The translations under genes were made by a program, and so were the position numbers. Under the pieces are notes generated by a model. It worked only from the letters and a program-made list of their open reading frames with translations. It ran no database searches and had not been told where the DNA came from. Below are positions 1 through 6,168 of a DNA stretch of 45,284 nt, piece after piece. This DNA comes from Microcaldota archaeon. Lineage in GTDB: Archaea; Micrarchaeota; Micrarchaeia; Burarchaeales; Fermentimicrarchaeaceae. How positions within the stretch are numbered: position 1 is the first letter of the stretch; the number at the start of each line of letters is the position of its first letter. The DNA is taken from positions 1-45,284 of the forward strand of contig JAPLWT010000030.1 of NCBI GenBank assembly GCA_026396455.1. The letters run 5' to 3'.

Positions 1-40
1 AAGTAAAGGGGGTGGTTGAACGGTAAAGGTTAAGGAGATA

Positions 41-460
41 ATGCATGGGATAACTTTAGTGAATCAAGAGGCAACAATATTGGAAATTGCAAAGCTTATG
101 GAGAGAAAAGGGATAGGTTCTGTTTTGGTTGAGACTAGGAATGGAGTTAATGGAATTTTAACGGAGAGGGACATTTTAAAGAAAGTTGTTGCCAGTGGCT
201 TGGATCCGTCAGTTGCAAAAGCGAAGCAGGCAATGACAAAAATGATCAAAACAATAGGCAATGAAGCCGATGTCTTTGAGGCTAATGAGCTATTCAATAA
301 GTATGATATAAGGAGATTGCCTGTCACAGACTCAAAAGGGAAAATTATTGGCATAATAACGACACGAGATGTTACAAAAATCTTACCATATGCATTCCGC
401 AAACTGATAAGGGATGATGATTACAGGGGGGCGGTAGTCTTCTCAAAAAAAGATGATTAG
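41..460 (+). CDS. CBS-domain-pair protein
   Basis: 139 residues holding two consecutive CBS motifs, the first around residues 1-55 and the second around 60-115. The hallmarks GVNGILTERDILKK and GKIIGIITTRDVTK are both present. CBS pairs normally bind adenosine nucleotides and act as regulatory modules; no catalytic domain is attached, so the regulated partner is unknown. The ATG at 41 is the first usable start. The in-frame codons just before it (after a TGA at 17-19) read T-V-K-V-K-E-I, which matches how CBS domains normally begin, so the real start may lie upstream or an indel may be present. The family is certain; the function is not. Confidence 0.85.
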   Translation: MHGITLVNQEATILEIAKLMERKGIGSVLVETRNGVNGILTERDILKKVVASGLDPSVAKAKQAMTKMIKTIGNEADVFEANELFNKYDIRRLPVTDSKGKIIGIITTRDVTKILPYAFRKLIRDDDYRGAVVFSKKDD

Positions 461-502
461 TGCAGGAAAGTTATTTTTAATCCTTGTATACAAAATTAGG
501 TT

Positions 503-814
503 ATGGAGTGCAGCCACTGCCACAAGGTTTCAAACGAGCTGCCTTACAGATGCAAGTTCTGCGGGGGCACCTTCTGCTCAGACCACAGGTTGCCTGAGAA
601 CCACGATTGCGTAGGGCTGGAGAGCTACAAGGATAACAAGCATGAGGAGTTCAAGGGAGATGTGGTTAAGGCGGCGAAAGAATATGACGCAAAAGTCAAG
701 GCATACGAGAGAAGAGGGTTGGATACAAGGACAGTCGCAATGTGGATAGTAATTGTTGTGATACTGGCGTTCCTAGCTTATTATGTACTGAAATTGATGA
801 AGTTTTTGCCCTGA
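503..814 (+). CDS. AN1-type zinc finger protein with C-terminal membrane anchor
   Basis: 103 residues. The N-terminus is an AN1-type finger with ligands visible as C3, C6, C17, C20, C25, H28, H34 and C36. A basic, probably helical linker (residues 45-75) follows, then one transmembrane helix at about residues 78-98 and a short KFLP tail. AN1 fingers mediate protein or ubiquitin-like contacts in eukaryotes; the archaeal role is not known. A TATA-like TTGTATACAAAA stretch lies 20 nt before the ATG, so a leaderless or short-leader transcript is likely. The TGA stop lies inside the left target-site duplication of the MITE-like element that follows. Confidence 0.85.
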   Translation: MECSHCHKVSNELPYRCKFCGGTFCSDHRLPENHDCVGLESYKDNKHEEFKGDVVKAAKEYDAKVKAYERRGLDTRTVAMWIVIVVILAFLAYYVLKLMKFLP

Positions 815-816
815 GC

Positions 817-914
817 GGGCTTTGCACACAAATCCCCCCTAAATGATGCTTGCGTCGGGTTTCATGTGCAGGTTCGGGAATAAATGTGCAGACCCTATTT
901 TATGTGCAAAGCCC
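817..914. mobile_element. MITE-like non-coding element
   Basis: A 98-bp non-coding segment bounded by a perfect 12-bp terminal inverted repeat (GGGCTTTGCACA at 817-828, its complement at 903-914). It is abutted on both sides by the direct repeat CCTGAGC (810-816 and 915-921; the repeat can be read as up to 10 nt because it runs into the inverted repeats). Inside, the heptamer ATGTGCA occurs three times (864-870, 884-890, 902-908) at about 20-nt spacing. It has no ORF. This is the architecture of a miniature inverted-repeat transposable element; the parent insertion sequence is not in the window. A structured RNA is the alternative reading. Confidence 0.6.
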
Positions 915-965
915 CCTGAGCGGATAGGAATATAAATCAAAAACGTCAAAAGTAAAGCGGATAGG

Positions 966-1781
966 ATGGTCAGACAAAAAAAGGAGAGAGTAAACAGGGA
1001 CTTGAGCTATCAAGATATCGTTGACAGGCTTGCTGAAGGCGACGATGTAAGCTTTGAGAGGATAGGAGACACCATAATAATGCGGAGGGATGAGGCTCCG
1101 GTGAGGAAAGTTATGGAGGAGCCAAAAATATACGAGGAGCCCAAGGAAAGTGACGATACTGAGGAAAGGCTCAGCCTGGTCAAGAGGGAGATAGAGAAGA
1201 AGAAACCAAGAAGGGTTTCAAGAGAGGATTACGCGGATCTGGAGGAGGCTTTCGTGAGATTGGAGAGGAGGCTCGATTCATTGGACAAGGAGCTGAGGGG
1301 GCTGAGGGTGGAGCTCGGCTATCTGAGGGGGGTCATGCTCGATAGGCTTAGGGAGATGGCAAGCGAGGAGCCTGCCGCAGAGAGGATTGAACAACTCCAG
1401 GTGGAGGAGGTTGCTGTAGGGAGGGAGAACAAGCAGCTTCAGCTTGTGCAGGAGGACATTCCCGAGGTAACATTCGATGAAGAGAGGGGCGGAAGTAGGC
1501 TGGGTTTCATAACGAGCACGCTTTCCAACATATACAACTCATTCTTCCTCGGTGCAGACGAGAAGGAGAAGGATTCATACAAAGAGTTCCAGAAAAAGCT
1601 CTTCCTTCTTGTCAGGACGCAGCCGAGAAGCTTGGATGAGATTGCTTATAACACAGAGGAGAATAAGGCAAACTGCCTTATATGGCTGACAAGAATGGTT
1701 GACGAGGGGCTTCTGGAGGAGGCAGTCAAGGATACTGGAGGGAAGAAGGTGTATAGGATAGTCTGGGAAAAAGTCCTTTAA
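966..1781 (+). CDS. Coiled-coil protein with predicted C-terminal winged helix
   Basis: 271 residues, unrecognised as a family. Residues 1-45 are basic then mixed; residues 50-130 are strongly charged with heptad-like leucines (LEEAFVRLERRLDSLDKEL), predicting a coiled coil. An acidic linker follows to about residue 180. Residues 205-271 look like a winged helix: a helical KKLFLLVRTQPRSLDEIAYNT stretch, a NCLIWLTRMVDEGLLEEA recognition-like helix and a final wing (KKVYRIVWEKVL). It may be a DNA- or chromatin-associated protein, but that is inference. The nonamer CGGATAGGA occurs at 921-929 and again at 958-966 directly over the start; ATATAAAT at 930-937 could be the TATA box. Confidence 0.75.
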   Translation: MVRQKKERVNRDLSYQDIVDRLAEGDDVSFERIGDTIIMRRDEAPVRKVMEEPKIYEEPKESDDTEERLSLVKREIEKKKPRRVSREDYADLEEAFVRLERRLDSLDKELRGLRVELGYLRGVMLDRLREMASEEPAAERIEQLQVEEVAVGRENKQLQLVQEDIPEVTFDEERGGSRLGFITSTLSNIYNSFFLGADEKEKDSYKEFQKKLFLLVRTQPRSLDEIAYNTEENKANCLIWLTRMVDEGLLEEAVKDTGGKKVYRIVWEKVL

Positions 1782-1798
1782 ATCCACTTGCTACCATA

Positions 1799-1942
1799 CT
1801 AAACTGACACAAGCCAGCCGTCCTTGTCAAGCTTGAACCTGTGTGCTTGGTTTCTTTTGCAGACAAACTCCCCGGAGTTCTCTTCCTTCAGCTCGGTTGC
1901 TATTGAACTTTCCATGTTGCACTTTGGGCAGATCTTCGCCAT
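1799..1942 (-). CDS. Small zinc-ribbon protein (47 aa)
   Basis: A 47-residue ORF on the minus strand with ATG at 1942 and TAG at 1799-1801. The ligand set is C5-P-K-C8 and C28 with H34 (motif AHRFKL), giving a CxxC...Cx5H ribbon. A strong ribosome binding site (GGGGGTGA) lies 5-12 nt before the ATG. It sits in the gap between a plus-strand gene ending at 1781 and enolase. Tiny zinc ribbons of this kind occur in many archaea, without an assigned role; transcription or ribosome association is a guess. The strong Shine-Dalgarno site and intact ligands argue that it is real. Confidence 0.75.
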   Translation of the reverse strand: MAKICPKCNMESSIATELKEENSGEFVCKRNQAHRFKLDKDGWLVSV

Positions 1943-2050
1943 TATCTCACCCCCTTCTTTAGAAGTAGAAGCTATCAGCCCTAAGGCAGTTCGGCGTCAA
2001 GCCAGGCTAGCTTCATAGCCCAGTATTTAATGCAAACTTCATTTAAATAT

Positions 2051-2071
2051 TTATAGCTAGAACAGCTATAA
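2051..2071 (-). other. Perfect inverted repeat downstream of enolase
   Basis: TTATAGCT and AGCTATAA form a perfect 8-bp stem around a 5-nt loop (AGAAC), 10 nt past the enolase stop. On the minus strand it is followed by AT-rich sequence (AAATATTTAAAT). It could be a 3' end signal for enolase mRNA. It also overlaps a TATA-like sequence that could serve the downstream zinc-ribbon gene, so it may be an operator. Confidence 0.4.
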
Positions 2072-2081
2072 GAATGGTGAA

Positions 2082-3362
2082 TCAGCCCCTTATCCTTTCC
2101 CCAAGAAACTTGGCTTTGTTTCCAAGCTCTTCCTCAATTCTAATCAACTGGTTGTATTTTGCATTCCTGTCGCTTCTTGCTGGCGCGCCAGTTTTTATCT
2201 GTCCCGCGTTGGTCCCCACGGCTAAGTCGGCTATAAAGCTGTCCTCCGTCTCGCCGCTTCTGTGACTCACTACGGCAGTCCAGCCATGCTCGTGGGCCAT
2301 TTTCACGGCATTCAACGTCTCTGTCACGGAGCCGACCTGGTTAGGCTTTATCAGAACGGAATTGGCGCATCCAAGCTGGATGCCTTTCTTTATCCTCGCG
2401 GTGTTTGTAACGAATATATCGTCTCCCACAATTTGTATTTTGTCTCCGAGCTTTCTTGTCATCTCGACCCAAGACTCCCAGTCATCTTCCGCGTGGCCGT
2501 CTTCAATGCTCACTATGGGGTAGGTGCTGCACAAGTCAGCATAGAAATCGACAAGCTCCACTCCGCTATAAGATTTTTTTCCAATCGTATAGACGCCTTC
2601 ATGGAAAAACTCGCTTGATGCGGGGTCAAGCGCAATCTTTATCTTTCCCTCGTAGCCTGCGTTTGCCACTGCCCTGAGCATCAGTTCCAATCTTTCACTG
2701 ACGTCTTCAATCTGCGATGGGGCGAAACCCCCCTCGTCCCCTATCAGCGTTGCCCCGGCACCGTATTTTTTCTTAAGCAGGCTGGCGAGATGATGATAGC
2801 TTTCTGAGACCATCCGTATCCCTTCAAGGAAATTCTTTGCCCCGACAGGCATGAGCATATGCTCCTGCACGGAATTTTCTTGGCCTGCGTGCTTCCCACC
2901 GTTGATGACATTGCACATGGGTACTGGAATCGTGTTTGCTTTTACTCCAAACAATTCTCCGATATACTGGTATAACGGAATGCCTTTTGCCGCGGCTCCT
3001 GCCCTTGCAGCTGCCATTGAAACTGGAAGTATCGCATTTGCCCCGAGCTTGCTCTTGTTTGGAGTGCCGTCGAGCCCAAGCAGAACATTATCTATCTCCT
3101 TTTGCAGCGTGCAGTCCATGCCGACAACTTTCGGGGCGATTATGCGGTTGATATTGGAAACTGCCTTCAGGGTGCCTTTCCCGAGGTATCTCTTGCTGTC
3201 CCCATCCCTTAGCTCAAGAGCCTCGTGCTGGCCTGCACTTGCTCCGCTGGGAACCATGCTCCTGAAGAGCCCGTTTTCCGTCGCCAAATCCACCTCGACC
3301 GTCGGGTTTCCCCTTGAGTCCAAAACTTCCCTGGCTTTTATCTGCTTTATCTCAGGTTTCAC
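2082..3362 (-). CDS. eno: Enolase (phosphopyruvate hydratase)
   Basis: 426 residues, the normal enolase length. It interconverts 2-phosphoglycerate and phosphoenolpyruvate in the cytoplasm (glycolysis and gluconeogenesis). Visible hallmarks are the N-terminal AREVLDSRGNPTVEVDL, the flexible SGAS loop, the Mg-binding acidic residues in IALDPASSEF, SIEDG and GDDIFVTN, the catalytic lysine in LIKPNQVG, and the C-terminal signature SHRSGETED. The start is 4 nt after the NAC stop, so the two are co-transcribed and probably translationally coupled. No unusual substitution was seen. Confidence 0.97.
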   Translation of the reverse strand: MKPEIKQIKAREVLDSRGNPTVEVDLATENGLFRSMVPSGASAGQHEALELRDGDSKRYLGKGTLKAVSNINRIIAPKVVGMDCTLQKEIDNVLLGLDGTPNKSKLGANAILPVSMAAARAGAAAKGIPLYQYIGELFGVKANTIPVPMCNVINGGKHAGQENSVQEHMLMPVGAKNFLEGIRMVSESYHHLASLLKKKYGAGATLIGDEGGFAPSQIEDVSERLELMLRAVANAGYEGKIKIALDPASSEFFHEGVYTIGKKSYSGVELVDFYADLCSTYPIVSIEDGHAEDDWESWVEMTRKLGDKIQIVGDDIFVTNTARIKKGIQLGCANSVLIKPNQVGSVTETLNAVKMAHEHGWTAVVSHRSGETEDSFIADLAVGTNAGQIKTGAPARSDRNAKYNQLIRIEEELGNKAKFLGERIRG

Positions 3363-3366
3363 CTGC

Positions 3367-3690
3367 TCACCCCTGAAGCTTCATTATAGCTTCTGCAATG
3401 TCGCCTTTGCATTCGTCAAGGGCTTGCTCAACCCTCTCCCTTGACGCTCCTGTCTTCTCCATCACGAGCTTTACGTCATCCTCTTTCATTGCATTCTTTT
3501 CCTCAACCTTCCCGACGATTTGGAAGCTCCTCTGCCCCTGCATTGTTATCTCCACAACCTGCGGCTCTGTTATTATCAACTGACCGTCTTCCTTTTCTAT
3601 TATCACTCTTTCTGCCTTTATCTCCTTGTTCTTTATGCCCATCTGCTCCATCATTCGCTGCATCTGCTTTGGGTTCATTCCCTGAAACAT
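3367..3690 (-). CDS. nac: Nascent polypeptide-associated complex protein (archaeal NAC)
   Basis: 107 residues: a Met-rich N-terminus (MFQGMNPKQMQRMMEQMGI), a NAC beta-barrel domain (about residues 25-62, including VVEITMQGQRSFQIVG) and a C-terminal UBA domain (about 68-107, KLVMEKTGASRERVEQALDE). This is the standard archaeal NAC layout. It works as a homodimer at the ribosome exit tunnel. Upstream on the minus strand is GGAGTGGTGAT next to the ATG, preceded by a TATA-like GTTTATAAAAT, so NAC probably starts a NAC-enolase transcript. Confidence 0.95.
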   Translation of the reverse strand: MFQGMNPKQMQRMMEQMGIKNKEIKAERVIIEKEDGQLIITEPQVVEITMQGQRSFQIVGKVEEKNAMKEDDVKLVMEKTGASRERVEQALDECKGDIAEAIMKLQG

Positions 3691-3722
3691 ATCACCACTC
3701 CTAGAGAATATTTTAGTTGCGC

Positions 3723-3733
3723 ATTTTATAAAC
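3723..3733 (-). promoter_or_regulatory. TATA-like box for NAC-enolase
   Basis: GTTTATAAAAT read on the minus strand, about 38 nt before the NAC ATG. This leaves room for a short leader carrying the GGAGTGGTGAT ribosome binding site. Confidence 0.5.
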
Positions 3734-3769
3734 TCTACCCCTGCGTGAAGAATTCAAATGAATGAGCGC

Positions 3770-4351
3770 TTAGGAAGAGAGGCTTTCAGACAACTCGGTC
3801 TTCTTTACCTCAATTCTCTTTAGCGGGCACAGCTTCTTTATTCTGTTGAATAGAGTTGCTGAGAACTTTCCAAATATTATTTCCTGGATAGTTTGCTGGA
3901 AATCCATGTCTTTCACTCTTGCCAAAACCTCGTCCTTTACCGCATTTCTCAGCGCTGTTTTCAGAGGAGAACTGACTCTCTTGGCGGTGAAAAGGGATAC
4001 CTGTATCCTGATCTTGGCCCCATCTTTTGTGGTGACATCAACGACCTCGTTTATCACATTCCTTCTCCTTCTCACAAGCGTTCTCAGGTAGCCTGCTGAA
4101 ATCTCGTGGCCTACGAGCTTTGTGTAGGCTGTTTTTCCCTTCACTTCAATTATCCTGAACTGCAGGTTGACGTAGGACTGGCTCATATCGCCTGTCAACT
4201 CGGTGAGGCTCACCTTGACGATCCTGTTGATTAGGTTGGCATCCTCAGTGGCAGGTATCTGGCCCAACTCCCTGCTATCGAACATCTGCGGAGCGAGCAC
4301 AGTATACCATATCTTGCTCTTCCAAGTATCAACAACCTTCTCTTTAGCCAT
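3770..4351 (-). CDS. rps3ae: Small ribosomal subunit protein eS1 (S3Ae)
   Basis: 193 residues from the ATG at 4351; a GTG at 4354 would add one residue. The N-terminus MAKEKVVDTWKSKIWYTVLAP and the VRRRRNVINEVVDV segment are typical of archaeal/eukaryotic S3Ae. It belongs to the small ribosomal subunit near the mRNA exit. It follows S15 by 4 nt, as in many archaea where rps15 and rps3ae are linked. The C-terminus ends in a serine-rich ELSESLSS tail. Confidence 0.96.
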   Translation of the reverse strand: MAKEKVVDTWKSKIWYTVLAPQMFDSRELGQIPATEDANLINRIVKVSLTELTGDMSQSYVNLQFRIIEVKGKTAYTKLVGHEISAGYLRTLVRRRRNVINEVVDVTTKDGAKIRIQVSLFTAKRVSSPLKTALRNAVKDEVLARVKDMDFQQTIQEIIFGKFSATLFNRIKKLCPLKRIEVKKTELSESLSS

Positions 4352-4355
4352 CACA

Positions 4356-4811
4356 TTACCTCACAAGCAGAGCCGCCTGCTCTGGATCGTACTTCCAGTT
4401 CTTTGGAATCATCTCTGCTTCTCTGTAGTATTTCACAAGCCTCTTTATCTTTGATTCAACATGAATGAGCTTTGTCTTATTGTGAACATCACCCTTGTGA
4501 GTCTTGAGATGTTCCCTCATGTTCACTGCTTTCTTTATTAGATTCATCAAGTCATCAGGGTAAGCCGGGGTGAGGTTCTGCGATTGCAGGATTTTCTTTA
4601 TAGATTTGCCGGTCACGGATTCAACAGTCGGAACACCGTACTGGTCCCTCAGCCTCTGCCCAATAAGCGCAGCCGAGATGCCCTCCTTGTGCATCTTGAT
4701 GACCAGCGCTTCCACTTCCTGGGAGCTAAGCTCGATCCACTCCGGAGCTATTTTCACTGCTGGCCTTTTTGAGCCGGATTTGCCCTTCTTTCTTGAATGC
4801 ATCCTTGCCAT
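4356..4811 (-). CDS. rps15: Small ribosomal subunit protein uS15
   Basis: 151 residues starting MARMHSRKKGKSGSKRP, the normal archaeal S15 N-terminus. An upstream in-frame ATG at 4832 would overlap the preceding gene and add seven atypical residues. A ribosome binding site GAGGAGATGA lies at the end of that upstream gene, at the right distance from 4811, which decides the start. The core helices, including HKTHKGDVHNKTKLIHVESKI-type 16S rRNA-binding residues, are intact. It is the first ribosomal gene of a unit with S3Ae. Confidence 0.96.
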   Translation of the reverse strand: MARMHSRKKGKSGSKRPAVKIAPEWIELSSQEVEALVIKMHKEGISAALIGQRLRDQYGVPTVESVTGKSIKKILQSQNLTPAYPDDLMNLIKKAVNMREHLKTHKGDVHNKTKLIHVESKIKRLVKYYREAEMIPKNWKYDPEQAALLVR

Positions 4812-4816
4812 AAACA

Positions 4817-5362
4817 TCATCTCCTCAGCCACTTCGCCAATTTCTCAAGCGCACGCCTCCTGTGCGAGCACATCATTTTCGTTTTATTGTCCTCGGCAAA
4901 CGTTTTCCTTGAACCTTCAGGGATGAATATTGGGTCGTAGCCGAAGCCTTTCTCTTTTGAAGCTTTATTCGAAATATAACCCTTCACTTCTCCTTTCAGA
5001 ACCGCCTCCCCCTTCCCATCCCACACGGCAATTGACGAGACGAAGCAAGCATCTCTCACTTCCTTCCCTCTCATCAGCTCCAGGATGCCCTCATTTCCAA
5101 TCTTCTTGAAAACCCAGGAGGAGAACGTCCCTGGAAATCCATTCAGGGCTTTGATGAACAGACCGGAATCCTCAATGAAGAAAGGTTCGTTCACCTCGCT
5201 GCGCAGTTGCCTGAGACAGTCCAAGGCAACATCCTCGCAGTTCTCAGCCCTTGTTTCTTCGCATTCAACATCTTTGCGCCCTATAATTACGTTATATTCT
5301 TTTAAAATCCTTTCGGCTTCCCTGAATTTGTGTTTGCTTCCGGTTATGAAAAACAATTTCAT
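4817..5362 (-). CDS. rdgB: XTP/dITP pyrophosphatase (HAM1/RdgB family)
   Basis: 181 residues, the usual length. The enzyme hydrolyses XTP, ITP and dITP to monophosphates and removes deaminated purine nucleotides from the pool. Family motifs are the N-terminal FFITGSKHKFREAERIL (substrate-binding TxNxxK-like loop), FIEDSGLFIKALNGFPG with the conserved Asp, and the C-terminal GFGYDPIFIPEG, TFAE and SHRRRAL signatures. Its last codons carry the ribosome binding site of rps15, so the two genes are translationally coupled. The gene order HAM1-S15-S3Ae ties nucleotide housekeeping to ribosomal genes. Confidence 0.95.
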   Translation of the reverse strand: MKLFFITGSKHKFREAERILKEYNVIIGRKDVECEETRAENCEDVALDCLRQLRSEVNEPFFIEDSGLFIKALNGFPGTFSSWVFKKIGNEGILELMRGKEVRDACFVSSIAVWDGKGEAVLKGEVKGYISNKASKEKGFGYDPIFIPEGSRKTFAEDNKTKMMCSHRRRALEKLAKWLRR

Positions 5363-5397
5363 GAAATCCCTGTTGCAATATTAAACTCCTGAACGAC

Positions 5398-5409
5398 TTA
5401 TTTATATTG
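5398..5409 (+). promoter_or_regulatory. TATA-like box for the methyltransferase gene
   Basis: TTATTTATATTG is centred 28 nt before the ATG at 5432. There is no Shine-Dalgarno sequence, so the spacing suggests a leaderless transcript. Confidence 0.5.
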
Positions 5410-5431
5410 TTGGTAAGGTATAAAAATAAAC

Positions 5432-6163
5432 ATGGCAGTAACCACGAAAGGCTGGGAGGACAAGGGGGCAGTGGAGAAATTTACAACTAGAAGTCAGGAG
5501 CCGGATTTCTGGTCAGGGGTAGAGCCTTTTATACAGAAGGTGCTTATTCCATTATATAACACCGGAAAAAACGAAAGAAGAGAATTTAATAGAGCATTAG
5601 ATGCTGGTGCGGGCTGGGGCAGGCATTCCTTCTATCTTCTGCGGAAGATTTCCAAGGAAGTTGTCGCCCTTGAGCCTTCTGAGGAATTCGTGAAGAGAAT
5701 GAGGGAAATTGATAAGAAGGAGTACGGAGGAGGGTCGATTGAGATTATCAAGGGCGGGTTACCCAAAACATCTTTTAAGAATGGCGAGTTCAATTTGATT
5801 GTTTGCTGGGATGTTCTTGCCCATGGAACGATGGATAAGATTAAGGATTCCGCAGAAGAGCTGAAGCGCCTGCTCGCTCCCGGAGGAGTTTTAGTTTTGG
5901 GAACATTGTCAACAAACCACAAGAATTTTAAAATTGCAAGAAAGAAAGGGAAGGAGATTGAGAAAGGAACATTCGTTGGCGGATTTGAAGGAGAATGGGG
6001 AGGTACCCATCACTATTTCACAAGAGAGGAGCTGGAGGAACTTTTTAAAGGGCTTCGGATAGTGAGGCTTGAGGAAGAAATAAGAGAGACTGGCTACAAC
6101 AAGGGTGGGATACATTGGGCCATGTATGCCGAGAAGCCACTAAAACCAAAAGCACTATCTTGA
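5432..6163 (+). CDS. Class I SAM-dependent methyltransferase
   Basis: 243 residues with a Rossmann-fold methyltransferase core. Motif I (SAM-binding) is LDAGAGWGRHS at about residues 56-66. The acidic end of strand beta-2 is in VALEPSEE, motif IV is FNLIVCWDVLAH, and the post-motif is LAPGGVLVLGTLS. The substrate is not predictable. The C-terminal THHYFTREELEELF segment is typical of type-11/UbiE-like methyltransferases. It is monocistronic, preceded by its own TATA box, and converges on valS with a gap of only 5 nt. Confidence 0.85.
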   Translation: MAVTTKGWEDKGAVEKFTTRSQEPDFWSGVEPFIQKVLIPLYNTGKNERREFNRALDAGAGWGRHSFYLLRKISKEVVALEPSEEFVKRMREIDKKEYGGGSIEIIKGGLPKTSFKNGEFNLIVCWDVLAHGTMDKIKDSAEELKRLLAPGGVLVLGTLSTNHKNFKIARKKGKEIEKGTFVGGFEGEWGGTHHYFTREELEELFKGLRIVRLEEEIRETGYNKGGIHWAMYAEKPLKPKALS

Positions 6164-6168
6164 ATAGC

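Noticed and set aside
2074..3444. Several plus-strand ORFs opposite enolase, up to 197 residues
   Set aside because: They are antisense shadows of a clear enolase gene with no ribosome binding site and no recognisable motif.
4812..4832. Upstream start for S15, adding seven residues
   Set aside because: The extension overlaps the upstream gene and does not match S15; the GAGGAG site favours 4811.
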